A stretch of DNA of 64,000 bases from Thermomucor indicae-seudaticae (taxonomy: Eukaryota; Mucoromycota; Mucoromycetes; Mucorales; Lichtheimiaceae). The notes beneath the pieces were generated by a model. The model made no database searches, was not told the DNA's origin, and saw only the letters and a program-made list of their open reading frames with translations. Shown piece by piece: positions 12,121 through 25,341 of this stretch. A program made the position numbers and the translations under genes. The first letter of the stretch is position 1. Each line of letters opens with the position of its first letter. The stretch is taken from contig JSYX01000092.1 in the NCBI GenBank assembly GCA_000787465.1, forward strand, positions 1 through 64,000, written 5' to 3'.

Positions 12121-12732
12121 ATGGCGTCGCAATCCGTTGCCGGCTCGAAATCAAAAGAATCTCCTGCAAAGCAAAACGGCAAAGCAGCCGATGCCAAGAA
12201 TGACTACGAGAATGACGAGCAAGAAGCTGTTGAGATGGGTGCCAAGGGTGAAGCTACCAAAGACATGAAGAATGTAACAAACTTCGTCAATGAAGAATTA
12301 GCCAATCGGCAAGTGGATGCCGATAAACTAGGAAAAGTAAAAGCGAATCCATGAAATTGCACAGAGCCATTGCACGCTGACTGGTGCTAACAAATACTTG
12401 TGCAGTCTTTAAATTTGCTCCAAGAAGCAGCAAAGTCGCATAAGATAAAGACACAGTACGCGTTCTAGCGTTGGCGTATCTTTCGGTTCCTTTCCTCTGA
12501 CGTGCTTTCTTTTTCAGGACAAAGACTTCCAGCACCCCACTAAATAAGCAGGACATTGAGTTTGTGGTAAGGCTCGGCTAAATTGTAATATGCCTACTTC
12601 GTCCATGCCTGAAGACTGGAGTGTCTTTTCTAGATGACACACATGCAACTAAGCAAGGTCCAGGCTGAGAAGGCTTTGAGGCAAAATGACGGCGACCTAG
12701 TAGCCACTCTGAACTACTTGGTTCAGAATTAG
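12121..12732 (+). CDS. HYPK: HYPK-like NatA-associated protein
   Basis: Small ribosome-associated protein expected to bind and regulate the N-terminal acetyltransferase NatA (Naa10/Naa15). Four exons, 12121-12336, 12406-12455, 12518-12566 and 12634-12732, give 137 aa with consistent phases. Residues 1-70 are charged and disordered. The C-terminal 45 residues form the HYPK UBA-like domain: LNKQDIEFVMTHMQLSKVQAEKALRQ, then NDGDLVATLNYLVQN. This matches the family pattern of I/V-x-F/L-I/V-M...E/Q-L-S...AE-x-x-L-R...G-(D/N)-x-V-x-A-L. The final two exons were recognised from that domain. Confidence 0.82.
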
Positions 12733-14021
12733 ATAGCATACTCGTGGAGACGCAATAGGACTTGCACTGACCTCGTTAATCAAGCCCTCCACTTTGCTAC
12801 GCTTCTAGAAGCTTAGGAGTCGAACGTAGTCATGGTAATAAAGTGGCGATTAGGTTACTGAAAACTCTTCACTGAATACCCTTGGAAGCAGAATTTAAGC
12901 AGTGGTCCTCATGTTTCGAGGACAGTCCGCAGAATACCCTACCGTCACGTCACACTCATTAATAACGGGAAAACTGCTCTATCGCAAATGTCCTTGCTGT
13001 CCTTTTTCGTTTAAATCAGTGATATACCTGTAAAGATGTAAACCGCTATATTTGAAAACCTTGCATGGCCTGTCTCCTTACATTTACTATTTTACGCTGT
13101 TGCGTTGCCATGCACGAAAGGTCCAAACCACAAGGGAAAAGCAACTGTTACGTGGAAGCATTGGTGCAAAATGCATTTGTCGAAGATCGTGTTGCAAGAA
13201 CACTCATATACTTGTCCTATAACTCGTTTCTCTTACGATGTTTCCCTCCCCTTCCTTGTTTGCTGTCCTGACAACGCGAATGCTGTGCTAAACAACGCGC
13301 CGCCTCCCGCGTATACAGTTGTGTTGCCACTGCAGAACGACAGATATCGGTATCCAAACAAGCCTTCCTCGGTCTCTGTGTGCGGAACCGCTTACAAGCT
13401 GTTGCACCTACGACACTCGTTTCGGACCCGTTTTCACCCTTACAGGATATGTCAAGTTGCATCTCTAGACTAAGCGATCGATTTTGCGCCGAACTATGAT
13501 GGATATCGGGATAGGGGCCCGGAGACATTTCATTTCTCTTTTGTTTCAGTTGCCCCGCTTTAACACCACATCGTGACGTTGCTAAGTTTTGCTAAACAGT
13601 AAAAAACAATCTCCTTTATAAAAAGTTTCTATTGAAGTTGAATGCACGCTCCCTGTGTCTGGCTTGGTAACTCTCATTATCGATCTGGCTTTACTCGGTA
13701 AGTGGAGGCAAGCGTCACCTAGTTCTATTATCGGCTGACTACTATTTATCTTTGGAAAAAAGAGATCCTGATATCTTTCTCTTATATGTTCATCCTATTA
13801 GTGACTTCAACACGTGGGAAGGCTTATGATTTTCGAAATAGTCTACACTGTATATCGGAGCCATGCAGAAATCCCAAGTTTCCAGTCTACGTTCTGCCGA
13901 AGTCTAATTCGACCAATGCACTTCTGGCATCAATGCTGCATAGAGCGAAGTATAAAATATCAGGCATGTCACGCTTGCTCTATGGTGATAGATTGAAAGG
14001 ACTTTGTACGTTATTTTTACT
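12733..14021. other. Intergenic, nothing assignable
   Basis: Frames of 60-120 codons occur on both strands (for example 13105-13473) but show no splice-linked continuation, motif or family resemblance. I see no RNA gene or repeat. Confidence 0.4.
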
Positions 14022-14649
14022 ATGAAACAGGTTCCGGAGTTTGTAGATGGCTTCCAATATGTCCTGGAAAAGGAGATTGCGTATAACATACGTCGTCAAC
14101 AATTCCGCTAGATCTACCGAATACATTGAAGACGACGTCCTTTACAAGAATTAAATAACGCTGTAGCAGTTCCCAGGAATATCTGTAAGATTTTCCAGGA
14201 ACTGTATATAGCATTTGGCGACGAGATGTATATTATATATTTCGGCTTTCACGTAGAGAATTAATTTAGTAAGGGAGCTTGACAAAAATTTGTCAAAATT
14301 TTCTAGCACCTGTCGGCAATTGAATTTTACGAGAATTGCTTTGGAAAAACCTTGCCCCTGCTGTTTGTGTATTATGCTTTGATCAACTTTTCTCTTTTAT
14401 GCTCAGGGCCGGAGACGCGTAACTTGCAGGCAGAATATCAACAAAATTCCATCACGTAAGTACTGCGACTTATACGCTGCGAAAGTTGTTACACACTGAC
14501 GGATGTTTCCTCAATATCTCAAAAATTCAATCTTTGGCGTTTCCTTTGATTTGCAGGATTTGAGTTCCATTTGGGACGAAGCCAAAAATTTTGCGGGGCA
14601 ATTGCAAAAGCAATTTGAGATAGATACTGAACCAGATTCGGGCGAATAA
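14022..14649 (+). CDS. Possible small spliced gene, unresolved
   Basis: Two protein-like islands lie on this strand. One, at 14022-14111, begins MKQVPEFVDGFQYVLEKEIA. The other, 14557-14649, follows a good acceptor (TTTGCAG) and reads DLSSIWDEAKNFAGQLQKQF before an acidic terminus and a stop. A strong donor GTAAGT at 14455 suggests an exon just before the last intron. I could not chain the pieces in phase, and part of the first island is also open on the other strand. Unrecognised. Confidence 0.22.
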
Positions 14650-14964
14650 AGGCATCAGTGTTTACATATCGTATGCTGTAAAGCTTTTAAACGAAATACT
14701 GTCGCTAAGACACTTTCCGAAATGGGAGACCGAGTGATGTATCCATTTTAGACAATCGTCCGCAGTGATGCAATTCGATGCTCCTTATAAGCGCTGCAGA
14801 AGGTTCTTCTGTCCTCACAGCCGACTTCTTTTGACATACAGTACTGCTTGTATGTAACACATCAAGAAAGTAATGACGCATACTTCTTCCACATAGGTTC
14901 AGCACAGTACAACACCACTCATACTGTATATTCGACACTACCCTAGGCACGTCTTCTAATACCA

Positions 14965-15525
14965 TTATACTAGAGAACTCAATGGTTTAACACTGATTCC
15001 TTTATTCACTCCGGTTTGTTTTGAGTATCTGTCCCAAACTGCTTGCGCACTGATCCCGAAATTGATTTCCTTCGTCCCCAAATAGACCTCAAAGTCCTGT
15101 TCGACTTTCGTATTACCATTGGCTATATTTGTACGTACATATTTGTAGGCACTGTAAGCTATCTTCACTTGTAAATTCCGATTCCTCTGCACGAGCAGTG
15201 GCATGATATCGAAAACAGTATGATAAATATAATAGATATGCTCGACACGCTTCGGTATTGTTCAAAGAACAGGTTATCTGCAAGTCGTAAGCCATAAGGG
15301 ATGCTGTCTCTGCGCTTAAAGTAAGAACGCACACGAATGGACATAAACCAGGTCCAGAGACATCGATACCAACCAGTTATTGCACACGATTGGCTTTAAC
15401 TGGTCTGTCCAACGTCTGTGTATGTTACCATTTCTTTTCCCTTATGAGCGGACTGTGCAACCGCAACCGATCAACAAGAACAAGAGTGCGATAGTTTCTC
15501 ATATAGAATTTAGATGGATCTTTTC
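14965..15525 (-). CDS. Possible small spliced gene, unresolved
   Basis: The last exon, about 15195-14965, follows an acceptor GTGCAG and reads RNRNLQVKIAYSAYKYV, then EVYLGTKEINFGISAQAVWD, to a stop. A candidate first exon near 15520 starts MRNYRTLVLVDRLRLHSPLI. Middle exons were not resolved. No family recognised. Confidence 0.28.
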
Positions 15526-15626
15526 GCCTTAAAGCGAGCAAAGGAAATCCAACCTCACACGGCCTTTGTGTCACACAAAGCTTCCTTCGACCCCACATTC
15601 TCTGCTGAAGTAATCAAGAACTAGCA

Positions 15627-16263
15627 ATGTTCTCTCTTCCTAGAAATGTAGGTATACACATATGTGTATTGCTATAGCGTGCTTATAGCGTCCATCAGAC
15701 AGGTCTTGCTGCTCAACTGAGGTTCGCCTGTACGCGCTCATTGACTACGGTAATGCGTGACATTCCAGAGTGAAGGATTGCCTCGCTTATATATTCTTCA
15801 TATAAAGACATGCCCAAGACAAAGTCGATGGTCAGACCTTGTCAAGCGCACTCAAGAAACCCTCAAAATTGAAGAAATAAGCCCGTCCGAGCTCCAAAAT
15901 GAACTTGCAAAAACCGAAAAGCCTGTCGTTATCGATGTTCGCGAGAGCAACGAATGGCAAACTGGCAAGGTAAAGCGAACCAATCGCCCTCCCTGTTTTT
16001 CGCCTTGGATTCGCTAACAGTCCTGTTGTGCACAGATCCCTGGCGCAGTTTGCCTGTCGCGCGGTGTGCTTGAGCTAGGTGTTGAAAAGGTAGTTCAACC
16101 AGAGTCAAAACGCCCTATCGTCCTTTATTGCGCTGGCGGTATGCGCAGTATCATGGCCGCCGAGGCTCTTGTCAGAATGGGATATAACAAGGATCAACTC
16201 AAGAGCCTAAAAGGAGGATTTGCCGCATGGCGCAAAGAGGGTCACCATGTGGAAAGTCAATAG
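15627..16263 (+). CDS. Mitochondrial rhodanese-domain protein
   Basis: Single-domain sulfurtransferase (thiosulfate or persulfide sulfur transfer) of the small mitochondrial type, like yeast Rdl2. Exons 15627-15651, 15703-15749, 15847-15969 and 16036-16263 give 140 aa. The first 24 residues (MFSLPRNVGLAAQLRFACTR...) are basic and hydroxylated with no acids, as in a mitochondrial presequence. The rhodanese fold shows VVIDVRESNEW, IPGAVCLSRG, and the catalytic loop YCAGGMRS with Cys97, then GFAAWR. Its 3' end converges on the HEAT-repeat gene with only 61 bp between stop codons. Confidence 0.9.
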
Positions 16264-16324
16264 AGACAAAACTTCGAATACGAATGTCAAAAGAATATAG
16301 ATTAATAGCTTTTTGCAGCGTATC

Positions 16325-19300
16325 TTATGTAACTTCTTGGATGGCAGCCATAACATCAGGTTCGCTGAAGATGCTTCCGGGAGTGGGCTCTTTTCGCTCT
16401 GTTAAATATTCTTTGATTAAAAAGCTTCGCCTATTTGGGTCTTCTGCTGCCAACCGCTCCAACGTAGACAGAAGAACGCGTTTACATACGTCTACAGTAG
16501 ATACATCTTTAATCAATGTCTCTATCGTCTCTTTTTATATACCATTCACTTACCCTCCATGACTTCTCGATTGTATCGGAAAGCAATATCAGTCCATGCC
16601 AGCCGCAACTTCAGAGCAGCGATTTTCACAGCCTCATTCGGACTGTGCAAAAATGCATCAGTCGCACCTAGCCACTCTTCTAAAGCGTCATTCTCAATAA
16701 ACAGGCGACTCATGACGCCTTGTTCTAGGCTTTCAAGCAGCGCGACGTGATAATCTTCTACAGCTTGTTCCTCAAAAGTTGATAGACCGGGCAGAATGAT
16801 ATTCTTCATGATCCAGTCTGGATATGGTTTTTCCCGGAGAAGCTGTGGTCCTTTCACAAAGACACACTGCAACATTCTCAGCATTCTAAGCACGGTTTCG
16901 TATGAGTTGAAGAATCAGAATAACGGTCTTTAACCTCACTTGCCTTGTCCGTGTCGTTACATAACCCAAAGAAAAAGTCTTTCCATTCCCTTTGGCCGTT
17001 TTGCTACCAGCAAGCTTCATAATTTCCAGGAGCGTTTCCATTGCTTCCTCATCCTCGAGAGCTTTTGTATCCGTGAGACACATCATAACCTCAAATGCTC
17101 GCAAGTGGATCGAGCTCCCAGTCCAGCATGAAAAGTTTTGCTCTCTTCGCAGCTTCTTCTTTACATACGCCAGCAAATCTTGAAGGTATCGGCCGTACGC
17201 GTCACCAAGGGCACAGTCGCGGTGCACAAGCAGTCGAACGGTCTCCTCAATGATTCGCCGTGATGTATTTGATCCAACACCGTCTTGTGCGTAATACAAA
17301 TGCACAGCATCCAAATCTTTATCGGTTGTCGCTGCAAAAAGTACCGCTTCGAACCAGAGTACTTTCACTTTGACTGACTCCGTCAAAAGACCTCCATCGT
17401 GCAGCGACTGGCGTTCAGCCAACCGAAGCATGACTTGTGCTACGCTGAGGGCAAGCTCTTCATCTTCCTCGAGCAACGAAAGAAAATAGGGCTTTAGCCA
17501 GATATTTAGGAGATGGTCAGTGACCAACTGAGTTAAGCTGCCCTCCGGTGCGCCAGATATCAAGCTACCCAGCATATTGGACGCAACAGATAATCCTTTG
17601 GTACCGAGACACAAAGTCTCAGCGTGCAAAAGCTCTTCTTCCTGGAAACGTAGAGATAGATAATATATGTGCGCACTGCTTGGGATTTTGCTGCCAAGGA
17701 CGTTCAGAACACCCAGAACCTGTTGATCCGAAGCAACTAGTTACAAGGAAATGCCAGAGAATATGTCTGTATCTCTTCTTTGTTACTTACTTTTTGTACA
17801 ACATCGTCATTTGTCAACCCGTTACAATAGACATTAAAGAGGCAATCAAGTATCTCTTTATGGGAAGCGTACAGATCTTCTTGAAACGAATATTCACAGA
17901 GTACACGAAAGACACCCAGTGCGCGTAACCGTCTTTCCACCCTGAGCTCATATATTTCTTTCATCACTTGTTTCAAGGAACCTTTAAAGCACTGATGTAT
18001 AACGTTCTCTAAGCCTGCACGTTTGGTAAGTACGCTATGTCTAACCACTCACTCCCATCGTTGTCGAGCGCCATACCAACTCTTGCAGCTAGTTCTTCAG
18101 GCTGCGCCATTTCTTCCAAAACGCCGGCAGCTACCATGTCCTGCGCGCAGACTAGCCCCACGCGATGCAGTTTCGCCCAACTTTGGTCTGCCACGGATGG
18201 TATCTCGTCAGCCACGGCGGCTAACATGAGTGGCATGATCTTCGCCGCATGCTCGTATCTGTATCGAGCGGGTAGCTTGGTCATGAATGCTTCTAGCACG
18301 TCAGAGAACACGTTACGGACGTTGGCTGTGCCGTCATAGACCAACGCCGGAAACGCAGCCTGCCGCCCATTTGATTCGAACAAAGCGGTTAAGCTCGCGG
18401 GAATTGCCAATCCGACGTTGCACGCCGCCTTGCCAGAGAAACAAAACGTCAGTTTCGTTTTCTTTTTCCCCTTCATTTCGTTCCAGGAGATTTACCTGTA
18501 ACCCAACCACGCGAGTATGGGCGTGCTTATAATGCAGTAACTGGATCGCCAGGTTCATTGGTATATTACCACATAGAGCCATCTCTCGTGGACAGGTTTG
18601 CGCTAAAGCATTTAAGATACCTCCGCCTTTCCTGACAGCGTCAGGAGAAGGATCTTGGACCGCAAGCTTGACGATATCCAGTATCCTGGCTGTCGCGATC
18701 GCTCGTATGTCGTCGGGAATGTGATTTACTAGCAAGTCCGCAACATCCAGCCATGCTATCCGCAGTTCTTCAGAAGGCTCTTCAAAGGCAGGAGAACGCT
18801 CTGTTTGGCGCTTGCCCAATCGAGTGCCAATAACGTCCACTAAGTCTTCGTAAGTGGAACTAGGGAAATACTTGGCGTGTTCTACCAAACTAAAGAAATC
18901 AGTTGTGTATATCGTCACATGAAAATAGATTCCTTGTTTTTTACATTTTGAGGAGTGAAATTGTTTGTTCTCGCACGAATTCTATAGTGCTTGCGCTCCA
19001 GACTGCCCCTAAACTCAAGAACCCGTCCAAGAAGGCTCCCGTAAAAGAACCGCCTTTCTCTTGCCAAGGCATGGCTTCCAGACTTGATTTGATATTTGCA
19101 ATAGCTTGCTTCTTTTCCGGACGATTCTTCCCCGATGAATCCGAGAGTATCTCTATGTCCGCTTGATGCAGCTTGAGTCACTTGGCATTAGAGATCTGTA
19201 CTATGTGTGCATTCTTATTGTAGCAGTACTTGGCAGAACTCTCGCCATTGCTCTCGATCGGGATCACTGCCCATGTTGGGTGAAGTAAGAAAAAAAAAAA

Positions 19301-19570
19301 TTTCTTTACCGCAAGCACTTTCAAGTTTTTCGGTGTTCGGCAGGGCGATGTCAGCGCTTCGAAAAGCACGCGTTCCCTACAACTCTAGGCACTGTCGCGT
19401 TGTCTGTATCATCAAATGTAGCTTGTTTTCCGAAAGGGAGGCGTGAATATCTGCTATTTCTTGCAATGCCTAAAGTCCTTTTATATTTGTTCTTCTCCCT
19501 TTCTTTCTCAATGCTGCAACTTTGTGCGAGGCAGCAATGCAACTGGACGCAGTAAACGGAGATAGACAAC
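16325..19570 (-). CDS. DNAAF5: HEAT-repeat protein, DNAAF5/HEATR2-like
   Basis: Supported exons in transcript order are 19161-18945, 18889-18496, 18428-18077, 18014-17791, 17719-16944, 16885-16554 and 16506-16325. Upstream pieces near 19260-19460 (ALQEIADIHASL, DPDREQWREFCQVLLQ) are probably exons, but the start is unresolved. The protein is built of HEAT repeats throughout. The stretch VFSDVLEAFMTKLPARYRYE, then IMPLMLAAVADEIPSVADQS, resembles by eye the DNAAF5 segment with LPDRYSFFHRLIPLLLSSLND. DNAAF5 is a cytosolic dynein-arm preassembly factor in ciliated cells, so its presence here is odd. One intron (16886-16943) has a GCAAGT donor. It could be another HEAT protein; family identity rests on recalled similarity. 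Confidence 0.7.
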
Positions 19571-19961
19571 CAGAAGGAACGGCGCCTTCTTGTTACAATT
19601 CAATGGATCAGCCTCCTTTTTCTTCTACATATTGGTTGCCCCAATGAAGTCCTTTGCTTTAAGAAGAAGAAGGCCTAACATGAGCCATCTCCTTGCTATG
19701 TCACACAGGTAGCAGATCCCCTTTCTCAGTCTCCTCTTCTTAGCCCCTCCCGCGCCCCCGCCTCCCTCTGAGCTTCTCCGCTCTTCTTTCTGCATCGTCC
19801 GTACTGCATTCATTTCAAGCTATCCAATGTCCAAACACTAAAACCCTGATCCCCAAGTCAGGAATATTTCGCAGCTTTCCCTTTTCTTGTATATCCCATT
19901 CTTTACGTGCTCCACACAAGTCAATCGTTTAATCGGCGTCGGATTCAAAAAGGCTAGGGCA

Positions 19962-21074
19962 ATGTCACTACGGATACCCTTTACGCGATCTGCTCACCAC
20001 GGTAATACTATTCCGTATTGGGAACGTAATGAGTGGTATCGAAGCCATGGATATCAGCCGCCGCTAGACAACTATCTACTGCTGCAGTGGCTCACCGGAT
20101 TCATTATTGATATTGGCTTTTTCGGTTTCCTGATACACTTTATCGACAACGACAGCCCAAGTAGAAACGACCTAATTAAAGCATGGAACAGAGAACCCAA
20201 TGCTGACGTTTCTTGGCCGTTGGCGACCTGGAGTTGGCATATATCCTTTTTTCCCCTTCACTGCCCATTTCTCTCTCTGTCCCTCTATCACTGGTCTATC
20301 CTTGACTCCTGCTTACATCATGGCAGGTTTCAGCATTGGTGTCAAAGTACTGAGTATCATCACGTCTATTATACCCACTGAAGATCCCATTGTTGCTTCA
20401 CAAAAGGATCAGGTATCCAGAAGCAAGACTTTTATCCGCAGATACGGCATTCCAGTTGTCGACAGTAGCACTGGCATCTGTGGCATTTGCCGTGTTAAAG
20501 TGTAAGGTCATCAAGTGCACCCAATGAATAGGAAGACAAAGTTCTAAAGATGGTCGCATGCTTCTAGACCACGGACAACCCGTCATTGCAAACTTTGCAA
20601 CAAGTGTGTCGCTGGGATGGACCATCATTGTCGCTGGCTTAATTGCTGTATAGGTGAAAAGAACTACAGGTGAGCATCCCCCCTAGTGGCCACAGCGGCA
20701 GCTAAATGGCCAGTGACAGAGTCTTTATGGCCTTGATTATCACTGCTCTTTGTGGTCTTGCCTACCATACTGCGTTTGTCATTTTTGTCGTGTGGTCCAG
20801 CGTCTATCGAAGGAGTGCATTCGCTGCACATGGTAAGAGAGAGGAGCGCCCATAGAATGCGGTGTTGAAATCTGACAAAGAAGCCAAAGCTCTGGACCTA
20901 TTCGCGAATCCTGATCAATTAATACCGGGTTCGGTCGAAGCAAATAATTCAATCACGCGTGCGTTTTATATGAGTGGCGTGATTGCTACCGTTCAAGCCT
21001 CTCTGTCCCTCGCGGCCACTATTGCTATGCTTCGGCTTTTACTATTTCACATCCGCCTCGGTAAGAAGAAGTAG
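19962..21074 (+). CDS. DHHC palmitoyltransferase
   Basis: Membrane protein S-acyltransferase of Golgi/ER or vacuolar membranes. Exons 19962-20240, 20317-20501, 20568-20669, 20720-20801 and 20856-21074 give 288 aa. Four membrane segments are visible: near residues 43-66, after the first intron ([15 protein letters not shown]), around [18 protein letters not shown], and near the C-terminus ([11 protein letters not shown]). The Cys-rich domain lies on the cytosolic loop: [18 protein letters not shown], then [19 protein letters not shown], with DHHC at 173-176. It resembles the ZDHHC1/11 layout. The first intron is a U12-type AT-AC intron. The fourth intron border (GTCTAT donor at 20802) is the least certain. 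Confidence 0.88.
20241..20316 (+). other. U12-type AT-AC intron in the DHHC gene
   Basis: The 76-nt intron begins ATATCCTTTTTT, which matches the U12 5' splice consensus ATATCCTT. It contains TCCTTGACT at 20299-20307, matching the U12 branch consensus TCCTTRAC, and ends TTAC 11 nt after the branch adenosine. No GT donor nearby keeps the reading frame. Removing it joins ...ATWSWH to IMAGFSIGV in phase 0, restoring the second membrane segment of the DHHC protein. Confidence 0.9.
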
Positions 21075-21129
21075 ATGACAGAGAACATGAGCACAAATTC
21101 TATAACAATCCGCTGTAGCCTATCTGAAT

Positions 21130-21861
21130 ATGACAACTGTGGAATATATCAATCACCCCAGCCATCAGCGGTCGTTTTATGACGATGAGGACGAGGATAT
21201 CAGCGACTTTGAAGAAGACTATTACGATGACGATTCCGATTTTGGTTCTGAATACGACGAGATAGAGCATGATCCACTTCGCAAGCAGCAGCAGCAGCAA
21301 CAGCGGTCATGGTCACCTACGGTTATGAAAAGCGTCATGTCCACGCCAGGCGGACAGTATATCGCTTGGAGTTGGCACATGATTAGCAAAAAAGCTGGTC
21401 AACCATGGCGAGAGCTTTTGCGACGATGTTTGCCAGGATACAATCGGTATCGGCGATTACATCATCGTAAGGGTAATAAAACAGGCGGCGGCATGTCGTT
21501 GCTTTGTGCACCAGCAAATAATAATAACAAACGAATGGTGAGGAAACGACGAAGGCGACATCATCGAGACTCGCTGCGGGATCACGAAAACGTAAACATG
21601 GAAGAGATGCTGGCCATTCAAACCATTAGACCGACAGCAATCCTCTCGGAAGGAATGGAGGACGGACCGGATTACGACGATGATATGGGTCTTGATATGT
21701 CGATACTGGAGGAAAAATATCCATCCAACAATGCGGCCAAAACAAAGACGAGTAAAGCAGCAAGAATACTGGATATCACAGACGAAGAAGCGATGCTGTA
21801 TCAGCAATCTCATCAAGACCAACAAAGGACGAGTCAGCAGGAACTGGGAGCCCTTTTATAA
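21130..21861 (+). CDS. Hypothetical acidic/basic low-complexity protein
   Basis: A single-exon frame of 243 codons begins MTTVEYINHPSHQRSFYDDED. Residues 17-45 are strongly acidic with tyrosines. A glutamine run follows near 52-58, then a segment with tryptophans (YIAWSWHMISKKAGQPW), a basic cluster (VRKRRRRHHRD) and a second acidic stretch. No signal peptide or membrane span is evident. It starts 55 bp after the DHHC stop on the same strand. I do not recognise it; composition suggests a nuclear or cytosolic disordered protein. Confidence 0.6.
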   Translation: MTTVEYINHPSHQRSFYDDEDEDISDFEEDYYDDDSDFGSEYDEIEHDPLRKQQQQQQRSWSPTVMKSVMSTPGGQYIAWSWHMISKKAGQPWRELLRRCLPGYNRYRRLHHRKGNKTGGGMSLLCAPANNNNKRMVRKRRRRHHRDSLRDHENVNMEEMLAIQTIRPTAILSEGMEDGPDYDDDMGLDMSILEEKYPSNNAAKTKTSKAARILDITDEEAMLYQQSHQDQQRTSQQELGALL

Positions 21862-21980
21862 GCAATAAATCTTGCATTGAGCAATATCTGTCCTATACAT
21901 TGCAATCTTTTTTGCTCGTTCGTGTGCCTGAGCTCATACACACCTTCGCACCGCTAGGTCTACTTGAACTATCCGTTCTG

Positions 21981-22598
21981 TTAGCCCAGAGCGCGAACAA
22001 AAAGAACAAATATGTAGGTCTTTCTTTTTATTACGATGACATTATACAAAACGGTCTGTGTGGGTGCGTCATGCTTGCTTAGCCGTTCGATGCGATCGTT
22101 GATTTCGTTTTGGTACTCAATAGTACCCAAGCACGCGCGGGCAATTCCCGTGTGCTTGCCTCCTTCTTCCGCAAGCTCTTCTTCCGCCTTCCTTTTCTTC
22201 GCTATCCGTTCTTTTTCGGAGGAAAGCACCTCTCCGTCACAGAGCTGCTTGACTTTCCTCAGGAACGCATCCTTGGTCGTAAAGCGGGCGCAAGAAGAAG
22301 CATATTCTCAGAAGAAAGCTTGATCGGCCGTTGTCGCAATTTTTTGGAACGCAGATGTCAACAAATTCTTAATATCAGAGATGGAGTACTCCCGGGCATC
22401 AACGGTCTTCGCAATCGTGTTCGTTAAATTCGTCGCAGATCTCCAGTGCTTCGCTGGGAGGTCAGCAAGGAATAGAGGGAGGGATTTGGCGCGGCATTCC
22501 TTGATCGTAAAGCTGAAATTCTTATTAAAGCCGAAGCACCGAGGTTTGGAACTCATGTTGCGTGCTATGCAGCGGGAAGAGGAACAAGGACACCTCAC
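21981..22598 (-). pseudogene. ORF interrupted by one in-frame TGA
   Basis: A protein-like frame starts MSSKPRCFGFNKNFSFTIKE (ATG near 22556). It passes SATNLTNTIAKTVDAREYSI and reaches a TGA at 22308-22310. It then continues in the same frame for another 100 codons through FTTKDAFLRKVKQLCDGEV, a Lys/Glu-rich helix and LGTIEYQNEINDRIERLSKH. No GT/GC...AG pair around the TGA would remove it in phase. This fits a decayed gene or element-derived ORF, or two exons whose junction I missed. No family recognised. Confidence 0.4.
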
Positions 22599-22897
22599 CT
22601 GCCCTCCAAGAGGTGGGGTGTCCTACCGATCACCTTTTTCGTACATTGCGATTAGTAAAAAGCACAAAAGACCATGCGTGCGATGGAAAGAAAGGAACAA
22701 CAAAAACTAAATTTCGGAATTTGCAACAACCTCTCACAGAGATAGACCGATCAGTGCTTAATGAGAACCACATAGTCACCGTTGGGAAGTTTAAAATGCA
22801 AGAAATGTGAACCTGATGCGACATGATGAATAAACTTCAACCTCGACAAAGAAAAAGGAAGATAACTTTTGGCAGGACAAGAAAGGAACACATTTTT

Positions 22898-25065
<2,168 letters not shown>

Positions 25066-25341
25066 ATGCTTCCCATTACTGCCGAAAATCCTCGTCTCCG
25101 TCTCAGAGAATTCGGACGGACGCATCTCCGAGAATGGAAAGCTGGTGGCGCTCCCGGACTTGCGCTGGCTGCGGATCACCCGTTGTCCGGCCCCAAACGA
25201 CGGGTCGAGATCGATAGAAAGTGGCGTACCAGAACGGAAGTTCAAGTTTGTTTTGACAGCGAATGCCCGAGCTTCAAGGACGGCTCAAATGCAAAGAACA
25301 GGGACGTGGAGGCCGCACTATTATTGCTTTATCAGGCATGA
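25066..25341 (+). CDS. Hypothetical 91-aa ORF, GC-rich
   Basis: An ATG frame in a locally GC-rich block (about 25080-25470). The product is arginine-rich, including LRLREFGRTHLREWKAGG, then KRRVEIDRKWRTRTEVQV, and ends LLLLYQA. Overlapping frames are open on both strands, as expected from high GC, so the evidence for coding is weak. Not recognised. Confidence 0.22.
   Translation: MLPITAENPRLRLREFGRTHLREWKAGGAPGLALAADHPLSGPKRRVEIDRKWRTRTEVQVCFDSECPSFKDGSNAKNRDVEAALLLLYQA

Noticed and set aside
13105..13473. 122-codon plus frame
   Set aside because: No ATG context, motif or splice partners, and an opposite frame is equally open; composition looks random.
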